NCBI GenBank assembly: GCA_964455485.1
Contig: CAYVXT010000010.1
Coordinates: 1 to 22,302 of the forward strand
From: CAYVXT01 sp964455485
Lineage (GTDB): Bacteria; Patescibacteriota; Minisyncoccia; Phycocordibacterales; WO2-35-19
DNA length: 22,302 nt
Reading direction: 5' to 3'
The position numbers were made by a program, and so were the translations under genes. Positions 11,865-18,960 of the stretch are shown here, one piece after another. The notes below the pieces were generated by a model. It saw nothing but the letters and a program-made list of their open reading frames with translations. It did no database searches and was not told the DNA's origin. Position 1 is the stretch's first letter; every line of letters starts with the position of its first letter.

Positions 11865-13249
11865 CAATTCTTCTTGACGATGTCTTGGGTGCCACGCTTT
11901 ACCGACCATTGGTCGGGCTCCATGTCGGCATGCAAAGACATATGGGGAAAACGGAATAGCAAAGCCCCTGCCATTTTTTGGCACACCTGGCGAAGGGTTG
12001 GATGGACTGATTGTCCAGTTCTCAACTCAACAGTGTATACCATGGCAGGCAGGTCAAACGTGGTGTCACATAGCACTTGAAACCCCATCGCTATGTAGTA
12101 CTGCTTGATCTCGGGTGTGCAGTCGAGCTCGGCAATTCTGGACATTTGAAGCGTGATCGTGTCGTGGATCTCCGCGACGAGTTCGGCTGGGATCTGCTCC
12201 AGGTACCAGCCGTGGAATCCGTATTTGGTAGAGAGGAGGGGCATCAAGGTAATGCCGCTCCTATGGCGTTGCCAGTCTCTAAACGAGCCAAAATCGATTA
12301 GAAACTTGCAATTTAAAGTCCCACAACCTTTCATGAAAGCTGGAAGCTCGGTTTTAGGTGGTCGCGTGTTGAGGATGCGAGCGTGTTTGTCCAGCTTTCG
12401 ATAATCAAAATTATCACATGAGCTGAACCCTGTCGTCGGAGCCATTTCGGGCTCCATATAGGTGCACCCCTTCATGAACATTTCAACGTACGCCTCTGAT
12501 TCAGGGTATCTCTTGTCGAACCCTGACGAAGGATACTTTATATTGAGCGCCCTGAGTTGCTTTTCAGCAATCCCTCGCACTTCTTCAAGAGGGTGATGCC
12601 TTAGCCTGAGCAAGTGGTCACTTGCTTCACGAAGGGTCGAGTGCCAGCCTACAAAAGTGGTTGCTCCTGCGGGCAAGAACGCTCGGGCAATGTCGAAGGC
12701 CTTCGCGTTGATCGCTTTTTTGTATGTTTTCGGATCCTCGCCGTCTTTGATGGGGAATCGTTCCATCAAATGCGGCACCAGTTTTGCCAAAAGCTTCTCG
12801 TACAAATCCATCCAGGTTTTTTGGATACGAGCACCAGCGATGCTCTTTAAGGGGTTGATCACCCGCTGTTTGGACATGTCGAGGAAGCGTGTGCTGGCCT
12901 CCTGACCTTTGTATAACAAGTAATGTTGGAGGGCTTTGGCAGCAAGCATACTTACCCCCTCAGAGTAAATATTTGTTGTGCCGCAGTCGCCGATAGACTT
13001 GTGGCCGTAGCCGACGTAGTAGAGGCCCAGAAATTTCTTCCATCCACGCTTCATTACTTCAGCAAGATGGATCAAGAAGCTTTTTGGACTTCTAGAGTAC
13101 ATGGCCATAGCCATTGCATTTGCTTCAGGAGGTAGACCATCGTGCACGATGATCGTGTTGTCATCGTCCGATATCACGACTTCCCGACTAATTGTCAGTT
13201 TGAAAATTCTGGCCGCAAGTTCTCGCAGCTTTTCCCAGATTTTTTTCAT
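11864..13249 (-). CDS. thyX: tandem-domain ThyX-like flavin-dependent thymidylate synthase
   Basis: ThyX uses methylene-THF, FAD and NADPH to turn dUMP into dTMP. Normal ThyX is 210-250 residues; this protein has 461 and shows the ThyX layout twice. Module 1 has G-H-K-S-I-G-D (82-88), G-V-S-M-L-A-A-K-A-L-Q-H-Y (98-110), E-A-S-T-R-F (117-122) and A-R-A-F-L-P-A-G with L-R-L-R-H-H-P-L-E-E-V-R. Module 2 has D-W-Q-R-H-R-S (325-331), L-L-S-T-K-Y (338-343) and E-L-R-T-G-Q-S-V-H-P-T-L-R. The signature is RHRx7-8SxR: module 1 keeps E-x-S-x-R but has QHY for RHR, while module 2 keeps RHR but has S-x-K. One complete site might form from both modules. An SD (AGGAG) lies nine bases before the ATG. GC is high: 33 of 60 in 12121-12180. 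Confidence 0.82.
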   Translation of the reverse strand: MKKIWEKLRELAARIFKLTISREVVISDDDNTIIVHDGLPPEANAMAMAMYSRSPKSFLIHLAEVMKRGWKKFLGLYYVGYGHKSIGDCGTTNIYSEGVSMLAAKALQHYLLYKGQEASTRFLDMSKQRVINPLKSIAGARIQKTWMDLYEKLLAKLVPHLMERFPIKDGEDPKTYKKAINAKAFDIARAFLPAGATTFVGWHSTLREASDHLLRLRHHPLEEVRGIAEKQLRALNIKYPSSGFDKRYPESEAYVEMFMKGCTYMEPEMAPTTGFSSCDNFDYRKLDKHARILNTRPPKTELPAFMKGCGTLNCKFLIDFGSFRDWQRHRSGITLMPLLSTKYGFHGWYLEQIPAELVAEIHDTITLQMSRIAELDCTPEIKQYYIAMGFQVLCDTTFDLPAMVYTVELRTGQSVHPTLRQVCQKMAGALLFRFPHMSLHADMEPDQWSVKRGTQDIVKKN

Positions 13250-13269
13250 GTCAGAGAACTCCTACAATT

Positions 13270-13297
13270 AAACTACATTAATAGTGGACTGTGTCAA
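13270..13297 (-). promoter_or_regulatory. candidate promoter of the thyX-like gene
   Basis: Read on the minus strand: TTGACA (13297-13292), a 16-base spacer, then TAGTTT (13275-13270), followed by the SD and start at 13249. The -10 is weak. The 96-base gap also holds a weaker plus-strand candidate for tmk (TTGAAT, 17 bases, TACCCT). Confidence 0.5.
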
Positions 13298-13345
13298 TCT
13301 TGAATAAATTGGTGAAAAAAACTACCCTACTTTGGGAGGAGTTCT

Positions 13346-13969
13346 ATGGAAGGAAAGTTCATTATTATTGAGGGCGCGGACTGCTCCGGAAAGAGTACGT
13401 TCGTAAAGCATCTTATTGGGAAAGCCGATGACCGTATCGTTTTCTCAAACGAACCGGGAGGGGTGCCTTATGGCCAAAAGATTCGTCACTTGCTTTTAAA
13501 TGACGAGTTTGCCGAGGAGTCGGACAATACGACCAAGTTTCATCTGTACTGGGCTTCTAAGGCAGAAAATTTTGCCAAAGCGGTCCTTCCGAACCTGAAG
13601 CAGGGTAAGACTGTTGTGAGCGATAGGTTTGAGGGTTCGACTTATGGTTACCAAGTCGGCGAAAACCCACACCTCAAAGAATTGTTCTGGCTTACTCGCG
13701 AAATTTGTCTCCAGGGTGTACAACCAGTCTACTTTTACTTCGAAGTAGATGTGCAAACCCAAATTCAGCGTTCCAACAAACGCTCTGGAGAACAGAATTA
13801 CTTCGATCGACGCCGGGAAGAGTATCGCGAGAAAATCATCTTATCCTATGAAGAATTCTTCAATGATTCGAGAGTTGACTACTACCGAATTGATGCATCT
13901 CGACCATTGGATGAAATGCTTGCTCAGGGAGTTGAGTGTTTTCGCCAAGTAACCGGTATTGAGATCTAG
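13346..13969 (+). CDS. tmk: thymidylate kinase
   Basis: Tmk phosphorylates dTMP to dTDP with ATP. The 207-residue protein has the P-loop G-A-D-C-S-G-K-S-T (10-18; Cys13 replaces the usual Gly), E-P-G-G (36-39) and the DR[YF] motif in D-R-F-E-G-S-T-Y-G-Y-Q (93-103). In the lid region R-S-N-K-R-S-G-E-Q-N-Y-F-D leads to the family pattern R-x-R-x-x-E-x-Y. The length is normal. It has a strong SD (GGAGGAG) just before the ATG. It diverges from the thyX-like gene across a 96-base shared promoter region. With dcd and thyX it completes the steps from dCTP toward dTTP, probably acquired as a set given the shared GC-rich composition and SD use. Confidence 0.93.
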   Translation: MEGKFIIIEGADCSGKSTFVKHLIGKADDRIVFSNEPGGVPYGQKIRHLLLNDEFAEESDNTTKFHLYWASKAENFAKAVLPNLKQGKTVVSDRFEGSTYGYQVGENPHLKELFWLTREICLQGVQPVYFYFEVDVQTQIQRSNKRSGEQNYFDRRREEYREKIILSYEEFFNDSRVDYYRIDASRPLDEMLAQGVECFRQVTGIEI

Positions 13970-13998
13970 GGGCTTGGTACGAAATTCGTACCAAGCCC
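13970..13998. terminator. 29-bp near-perfect palindrome after tmk
   Basis: GGGCTTGGTACGAA (13970-13983) and TTCGTACCAAGCCC (13985-13998) are exact inverse complements around one A. It begins two bases after the tmk stop codon. Only a weak T-run (CTTTAAATAAAA) follows. It may be a terminator or a dimeric operator for glyA. Confidence 0.6.
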
Positions 13999-14024
13999 AC
14001 TTTAAATAAAAAATATACTATTTG

Positions 14025-14033
14025 TGGTATAGT
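14025..14033 (+). promoter_or_regulatory. extended -10 promoter of glyA
   Basis: TGg-TATAGT (14025-14033) is followed by eight bases and ATG 14042, giving a leader of about zero to two bases. Confidence 0.6.
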
Positions 14034-14041
14034 ACGAAAAC

Positions 14042-15232
14042 ATGAAAGATACTCAAATAAAAAAACTTATAGAGGCTGAAAAGAAGAGGCAAAAGAAGGT
14101 AATCAACCTCATTGCTTCAGAAAATTATGTATCAAAGGATGTTTTAGAAGCGCTTGGGAGCGAGCTTACCAACAAATATGCTGAAGGTTACCCTGGCAAG
14201 AGGTATTATGGTGGGCAAACTTTTGTAGACAAAATTGAAGAACTTGCTCAAGAAAGAGCACTTAAACTTTTCAAACTGACTTCAAAGTGGCGAGTCAATG
14301 TGCAACCACTATCTGGTTCGCCTGCAAACCTCGCTGTTTATTTGGGCTTGGTTCCAAAAGAAGGGAAAATAATGGGTATGTCACTAGATCATGGAGGACA
14401 TTTGACCCACGGGCACAAAGTTTCGGCAACAGGTAAATTTTGGATTCAAGTACCATACGGAGTGGATGCTAAAACGGAAATGATAAATTATGAGGAAGTT
14501 AAAAGAATTGCGGAGAAGGAGAAGCCAAACATAATAGTGTGTGGCTTCACTGCGTATCCAAGAGTGGTGGATTTCAAAAAATTTAGGGAAATTGCTGACG
14601 GAGTCGGAGCACTTTTAATGGTAGACATGTCGCACTTTGCTGGGCTTGTAGCAGGTGGAGCTTACCCATCACCATTTCCTTGTGCTCACATTGTCACCAC
14701 TACAGTACACAAAACTTTGCGCGGGCCTCGCTCAGCCATGATTTTTTCAAGAGCTGATGTCACCATTCCAAACTCAAAGGGGGAGCAAAAAAATATTTCT
14801 GACCTCATAGACAAAGCAGTTTTTCCTGGGCTTCAGGGTGGACCACACTTGAACCAAATAGCAGCGGTAGTTGTGGCCTTGAAGGAGGCAGATAGCGTAG
14901 GATTTAAAAAATACGCCAAGCAAATAATAAAAAATGCCAAAGCTCTTTCGCAGGAATTGAAAAAGCTTGGTTGGAGGGTGGTGTCGGGTGGTACAGATAC
15001 GCATTTGATTTTGGTTGATACCATGTCAAACGGAGTTACGGGAAAAATTGCGAGTGATTTACTTGAGAAAAATGGAATAATTGTAAACAAAAATACTATT
15101 CCAAACGAAACTCGTAGCCCTATCGACCCATCCGGTATTCGCCTTGGTACAGCGGCAGAAACTACTCGTGGAAAAAAAGAAAAAGATTTCGTGGCAATTG
15201 CAAGGAGGATAGATAAAATTTTGAGAAATTAA
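14042..15232 (+). CDS. glyA: serine hydroxymethyltransferase
   Basis: GlyA is a PLP enzyme that converts serine and THF to glycine and 5,10-methylene-THF. The 396-residue protein has I-N-L-I-A-S-E-N-Y-V-S (about 21-31), N-K-Y-A-E-G-Y-P-G-K-R-Y-Y-G-G (about 44-58), D-M-S-H-F-A-G-L-V-A-G and the PLP lysine K224 in T-T-T-V-H-K-T-L-R-G-P-R. Near the end lies D-P-S-G-I-R-L-G-T. It is slightly shorter than E. coli GlyA (417), with the C-terminus trimmed. It supplies the one-carbon unit used by FolD and ThyX. It seems to head a run of same-strand genes (14042-18836) that includes argS. No SD precedes the ATG. Confidence 0.97.
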   Translation: MKDTQIKKLIEAEKKRQKKVINLIASENYVSKDVLEALGSELTNKYAEGYPGKRYYGGQTFVDKIEELAQERALKLFKLTSKWRVNVQPLSGSPANLAVYLGLVPKEGKIMGMSLDHGGHLTHGHKVSATGKFWIQVPYGVDAKTEMINYEEVKRIAEKEKPNIIVCGFTAYPRVVDFKKFREIADGVGALLMVDMSHFAGLVAGGAYPSPFPCAHIVTTTVHKTLRGPRSAMIFSRADVTIPNSKGEQKNISDLIDKAVFPGLQGGPHLNQIAAVVVALKEADSVGFKKYAKQIIKNAKALSQELKKLGWRVVSGGTDTHLILVDTMSNGVTGKIASDLLEKNGIIVNKNTIPNETRSPIDPSGIRLGTAAETTRGKKEKDFVAIARRIDKILRN

Positions 15233-15283
15233 ATGTGTGGAAGGTGGACTTGGAAGTAAAGGAAAGTAGGATAGAATGGTGGA

Positions 15284-15502
15284 ATGAGTAAAAAAATAAG
15301 TTTGAAATCAACAGTGGAGTCTAAGGGCAAAACTGTTACCCAAATCATTACTTTTACAGGTGGTGTGAAGAAAACAATTAAAGGTATAATTTCTTCGACT
15401 ATTGCCCAAGGTCAATTTACTAAATTTGAAACTACAGACGGCAGGCTCGTTATGGTAAACGACGACAATGTACTTTGTATAGAAGTTTTTCAGGAAGAAT
15501 AG
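15284..15502 (+). CDS. hypothetical small beta-rich protein (72 aa)
   Basis: No family is recognised. After a basic N-terminus (M-S-K-K-I-S-L-K) the protein is an alternation of predicted beta strands: T-V-T-Q-I-I-T-F, K-K-T-I-K-G-I-I, T-K-F-E-T-T-D-G-R-L-V-M-V and N-V-L-C-I-E-V-F. This pattern suits a small SH3- or Sm-like barrel, perhaps binding nucleic acid or a partner protein; this is inference from the strand pattern only. It lies one base upstream of the exonuclease-like gene, so the two are probably co-translated. A weak G-G-T-G-G-A stretch precedes the start. Confidence 0.6.
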   Translation: MSKKISLKSTVESKGKTVTQIITFTGGVKKTIKGIISSTIAQGQFTKFETTDGRLVMVNDDNVLCIEVFQEE

Positions 15503-15503
15503 T

Positions 15504-16049
15504 ATGGATAAAAGCAAAGCATTAATTGCAATGACAGATTTGGAAACTAGCGGGGATGTTTTTGGTGTGCATGAGATTTTGGAAATTGGTTTGGCGCTCT
15601 TTGATCCTAATACTTTTGAAATAATTGATCCTTATAACAGGAAAGTAAAACCAGAAAAAATAGAAAATGCTATAAAAGATGCAATTGATCTCAATGGGTA
15701 CAACGAAAAGGATTGGAAAGAAGCTGTTAGTTTAGAAGAGGCAATGCGTGAATATAAACAGAGAGCGGGAAACAGTATTTTTTGTGCATATAGCGCTACT
15801 TTTGATTGGGGTTTTATAAGTGATGCGTTTTATAAAACAGGTCTGGAAAACCCAATGAGCACATATGAAAATCATGAGAGGCTTTGTCTGTTTTCAATAG
15901 CATGGGAGAAAGGTTTAAAAAATGAAAAAAGTTGGAGCTTGAAAACTGCTTGCAAACTTTTTGGTGTTGAGCCAGAGCCCGAACCTCACAATGCACTCAA
16001 TGGTGCCATGACGGCTTACAAACTTTTCAAAAAGCTCGGTCAAGGGTAA
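15504..16049 (+). CDS. DEDDh exonuclease-like protein lacking the last Asp
   Basis: The 181-residue protein follows the DnaQ/RNase T fold. Exo I is T-D-L-E-T-S-G with D12 and E14, followed by E-I-L-E-I-G-L-A-L-F. Exo II is C-A-Y-S-A-T-F-D-W-G-F with D101. Exo III is H162-N-A-L-N-G-A-M-T-A-Y. In active DEDDh enzymes the exo III motif is H-x-A-x-x-D; here the Asp position is G167. The GGT codon is one base from GAT. Without that metal ligand the enzyme may be inactive or use a neighbour such as N166. The role could be small-RNA or DNA 3' trimming, or nucleic-acid binding only. The gene starts one base after the 72-aa gene and ends nine bases before argS. Confidence 0.8.
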   Translation: MDKSKALIAMTDLETSGDVFGVHEILEIGLALFDPNTFEIIDPYNRKVKPEKIENAIKDAIDLNGYNEKDWKEAVSLEEAMREYKQRAGNSIFCAYSATFDWGFISDAFYKTGLENPMSTYENHERLCLFSIAWEKGLKNEKSWSLKTACKLFGVEPEPEPHNALNGAMTAYKLFKKLGQG

Positions 16050-16058
16050 TATAGAACC

Positions 16059-17771
16059 GTGGATATAAAGCAAAAAATCGAAAAGTGGGTGAAGGAAGTA
16101 TTAGGTAAAAACGAGTTGGTTTTGGTGCACCCAAAAGAAATTCAAAATGGTGATTACTCTTTCTTCCTTGCTCCGCCGAAGCTTTCAGTGAAGGAGAGTC
16201 ATTCTCCAAAAACAGAGGATGACATGAAAGATGCCAAAGGTGCGGCGGAAATTTTGGAGAAAAATAAAATTTCGGAGGTGGAAAAGGTGGAGGCTGTTGG
16301 ACCGTTTGTAAACATCTTTCTTTCAAAACAATTTTTTGCAAATTCTGTGAGTGAGGTTGTAGAAAAAGGGGAGGAGTATGGAAAGAGTGATTTGCTTCAT
16401 GGGCAAATGACGATAATAGAATACACAAACACAAACGTTTTGAAGCCATTGCACATTGGGCATTTGATGGGTAATGTCATTGGCCAATCAATATCAAATA
16501 TTTTTGAGTCAAGCGGTGCAGAAGTAAAGAGAAATACTTACCAAGGCGATGTGGGTTTGCATATCGCAAAAGCTGTTTGGGGTATTCAAAAACAAGGGGG
16601 TATTGTAGATGGAAGTTTGGCAGAAAAAGTTGAATATATAGGAAAAGCATATGCTCTCGGAGCAAACGCATATGAAGACGATGCGACGGCTCAGGAAGAA
16701 ATAAAGAGTTTAAATAAAAAAATATATGAAAAAAGTGATGAGGAACCATTGAAAATATATGAGTGGGGTAGAGAAATTTCTTTGGCTCACTTTGAAGAAC
16801 TTTACAAAAAACTCAACACTAAATTTGATTATTATTTTTTTGAAAGTGAAGTATCTGAAGATGCTAAAAAGATTGTGAGTGAATTTTTAACTAAAGGAGT
16901 TTTTGAGGAAAGCGAGGGGGCGTTAATATTTAGAGGTGAAAAATATGACCCTAAGCTACATACAAGAGTTTTTTTGACACGAGAAGGTTTGCCACTTTAT
17001 GAAGCTAAAGACGTGGCACATGCCTTGCGCAAGTTTGAAAAATATAAGTTTGATAAGTCCATCATTATTACTGCAAACGAACAAGATGGATATTTCAAAG
17101 TTGTGCTCAAAGCTATGAGCCTGATAAATCCGGAAATCGCACAAAAAACTGAACACCTTTCTCATGGAATGTTGAGGCTTTCAACTGGCAAAATGTCTTC
17201 CCGAAAAGGAAACGTTGTCACCGGAGAGTCGCTGATCAGTGACGTTGAGGATTTAATAAGAGAAAAAATTGCTGATCGAGAATTGAGTGAAGGGGAAAAA
17301 ATAAACATTGCTGAAATGGTGGCGATTGGTGCAATAAAATATTCAATACTTCGCCAAGCGATTGGAGGAGATATTGTTTTTGATTTTGATAAATCAATTT
17401 CTTTTGAGGGTGATTCGGGGCCATATCTTCAATACAGTGCTGTAAGAGCGCGAAGTGTCTTACAGAAATCCAAAATACAAATATCAAATATCAAAACAGA
17501 AAGACCAGAAAATTGGGATGTTACTGAAGTGGAAAAACTTGTATACAGATTTCCGGAGGTGGTGGAGCGCGGGGCGCGAGAATACGCGCCGCACTACTTG
17601 GTGACTTACCTCACCGAGTTAGCAAGTAGCTTCAATAGTTTTTATGCAAACAATCAAATACTGAGCGATGATGATTCGTCTAAATACAAAATCGCTCTCA
17701 CAAACGCAGTGGCTACCGTACTCACCAACGGCCTCCACCTCCTTGGTATCAAAGTTCCAGAGAGGATGTAA
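16059..17771 (+). CDS. argS: arginyl-tRNA synthetase
   Basis: This class I aminoacyl-tRNA synthetase charges tRNA-Arg in the cytoplasm. The N-terminal tRNA-binding (Arg-N) domain covers about 1-105. The catalytic domain has E-Y-T-N-T-N-V-L-K-P-L-H-I-G-H with HIGH at 132-135. The KMSKS-equivalent is K-M-S-S-R-K-G (378-384), the usual ArgS form. The C-terminal anticodon-binding DALR domain has Y-L-Q-Y-S-A-V-R-A-R-S-V and ends L-H-L-L-G-I-K-V-P-E-R-M, the standard ending of ArgS. The length of 570 residues is normal. The start is a GTG at 16059, nine bases after the exonuclease stop; no earlier in-frame start is seen and no SD is present. Confidence 0.97.
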   Translation: MDIKQKIEKWVKEVLGKNELVLVHPKEIQNGDYSFFLAPPKLSVKESHSPKTEDDMKDAKGAAEILEKNKISEVEKVEAVGPFVNIFLSKQFFANSVSEVVEKGEEYGKSDLLHGQMTIIEYTNTNVLKPLHIGHLMGNVIGQSISNIFESSGAEVKRNTYQGDVGLHIAKAVWGIQKQGGIVDGSLAEKVEYIGKAYALGANAYEDDATAQEEIKSLNKKIYEKSDEEPLKIYEWGREISLAHFEELYKKLNTKFDYYFFESEVSEDAKKIVSEFLTKGVFEESEGALIFRGEKYDPKLHTRVFLTREGLPLYEAKDVAHALRKFEKYKFDKSIIITANEQDGYFKVVLKAMSLINPEIAQKTEHLSHGMLRLSTGKMSSRKGNVVTGESLISDVEDLIREKIADRELSEGEKINIAEMVAIGAIKYSILRQAIGGDIVFDFDKSISFEGDSGPYLQYSAVRARSVLQKSKIQISNIKTERPENWDVTEVEKLVYRFPEVVERGAREYAPHYLVTYLTELASSFNSFYANNQILSDDDSSKYKIALTNAVATVLTNGLHLLGIKVPERM

Positions 17772-17774
17772 ATT

Positions 17775-17780
17775 TATAAT
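17775..17780 (+). promoter_or_regulatory. candidate -10 box before the MliC-like gene
   Basis: TATAAT (17775-17780) overlaps the end of the argS spacer and is followed by nine bases and ATG 17790, a nearly leaderless layout. No clear -35 or TGn is present. Confidence 0.4.
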
Positions 17781-17789
17781 CAAATTTTT

Positions 17790-18161
17790 ATGAAAAATAT
17801 TGAGTGGAATAAGGTAACGAAGCTTTCGCAGATTGTAGCGATAGTTTTGTTTTTTGTGGTCTATGCTGTAGGTTTTTTGGTGGGACAAAAGTATGAGAGC
17901 AAAATGATTTTAGGCAAACCAATAACTAAAAGTGTATTTAAGTGCGACCAAGATAAAAGTATCAAAGTTACATTTTATGAAAACTTTGTATATCTAAAAG
18001 TTGCTGAACTTGATGCTTACGTGCCGCATACCATTTCAGCTTCTGGTGCACGATACGCTTTACCAGAAGACGCTCTCGTATTTTGGAATAAAGGTGACAC
18101 CGCTTTTATAGAAATGGCGGGGGTGCCAGTTTATCAAAACTGTGTCATCAAATCGGACTAA
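17790..18161 (+). CDS. membrane-anchored MliC-like lysozyme inhibitor
   Basis: After a short cytoplasmic part, one membrane helix (about 13-32) anchors an extracytoplasmic domain. The domain reads V-F-K-C52, then a strand-rich section, T-I-S-A-S-G-A-R-Y (81-89), F-W-N-K-G-D-T-A-F-I-E (98-108) and V-Y-Q-N-C118. This is the MliC/PliC pattern (PF09864): the SASGxRY loop and the W-x-K-G-x-x-A segment carry the Ser and Lys that plug the lysozyme active site, and the two Cys form the disulfide. These inhibitors protect the cell wall from c-type lysozyme. MliC is usually a lipoprotein in Proteobacteria; here a membrane helix takes the place of the lipobox. For a surface-dwelling small cell it could protect against host or phage lysozymes; this is inference. 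Confidence 0.85.
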   Translation: MKNIEWNKVTKLSQIVAIVLFFVVYAVGFLVGQKYESKMILGKPITKSVFKCDQDKSIKVTFYENFVYLKVAELDAYVPHTISASGARYALPEDALVFWNKGDTAFIEMAGVPVYQNCVIKSD

Positions 18162-18179
18162 TAGTGTTAATGTGAACTT

Positions 18180-18836
18180 ATGGAGAATGGTTTAGAAAGT
18201 ATGGAAAGAAATAATCCTGAAGTTGTATTTGGGTGCAGAATAGAAGAAGAAATAAATAGAGTGAAGTATATTTGCTCTAAATATGAATGGTATAAAGAAA
18301 ATGGTTATCACCCTACTTACCCCAAAGCTTTAGAAGACCGATTAGAATCTGGCCAGCCATTGACTGAGGAGGATATAAAAAATGCAGTAACTGAAGAGTT
18401 TGATCAAGAAGCAAACGAAACTCATTTAGCTACTTTAAAAGAGAGTTGGGAAGAAATTGAGTTAAATTTTTTTGAAAGCTTGAAAACTTTAGGTCTTCCT
18501 TTGCAAGCTATATATAGCGTTTCACTTACTAAGTATGGAAATGGAGGAAGTTATGGAATGCCAAACAGGGTGCAATACAATCCCGATCAAAACAATCAAG
18601 GCGCACTAACAATTGGTCATGAAATAGTGCATCTCACTATTGAACATTTGATAAGGCAATATCAAATAGATCATTGGACTAAAGAGAGAGTTGTCGATTT
18701 GATTATAGGCAAGTTTTTTCCCGACAAAAAGCGTTTGCAAAGAAATCCATCAATAGCAGAGGAGATATCTGATATTTTTGAACGTGAGTTTCCTGATATT
18801 GAAAAAACTATAAGTGAAATCGCAAATTTAAAATGA
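18180..18836 (+). CDS. predicted HExxH zinc metallopeptidase-like protein
   Basis: The 218-residue protein has a charged helical N-terminal half and the motif G-H147-E148-I-V-H151-L. It is followed by I-E-H-L-I-R-Q-Y and H-W-T-K-E-R-V-V-D-L-I. HExxH on a helix with a downstream K-E-R-x-V-D helix is a gluzincin-like layout, in which the later Glu or Asp would be the third zinc ligand. No signal peptide or membrane segment is seen, so it is probably cytoplasmic. Just before the motif, G-N-G-G-S-Y-G-M-P-N-R-V-Q-Y-N resembles the edge strand that binds substrate in such peptidases. The family is not recognised by name. The start ATG 18180 is six bases after a weak TGt-TAATGT element. It ends in TGA. 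Confidence 0.65.
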   Translation: MENGLESMERNNPEVVFGCRIEEEINRVKYICSKYEWYKENGYHPTYPKALEDRLESGQPLTEEDIKNAVTEEFDQEANETHLATLKESWEEIELNFFESLKTLGLPLQAIYSVSLTKYGNGGSYGMPNRVQYNPDQNNQGALTIGHEIVHLTIEHLIRQYQIDHWTKERVVDLIIGKFFPDKKRLQRNPSIAEEISDIFEREFPDIEKTISEIANLK

Positions 18837-18913
18837 TTTTGGAAATATGCCATTCGATAAGGTTACGGATAGGGGGGACTCCTTTAAGTGGTAGTGTTTG
18901 ACACAATTTATTT

Positions 18914-18953
18914 GAAAAAGAAAATGAGCTCTGCGTCGTATGCGGCGCAGAGC
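18914..18953 (-). terminator. terminator of the small HTH gene
   Basis: On the minus strand GCTCTGCG and CGCAGAGC (18953-18946 and 18935-18928) form an 8-bp stem, extended by three inner pairs around a four-base loop. A T-rich run follows (18925-18914). It lies just downstream of the minus-strand gene. Confidence 0.8.
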
Positions 18954-18960
18954 CCAGTTA

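Noticed and set aside
11309..11984. Minus- and plus-strand frames inside dcd and its terminator
   Set aside because: Antisense or shifted frames of a clear gene, with low-quality Arg/Cys-rich translations.
12077..13135. Several plus-strand frames opposite the thyX-like gene
   Set aside because: Shadows of a GC-rich coding strand; no starts with an SD and no family features.
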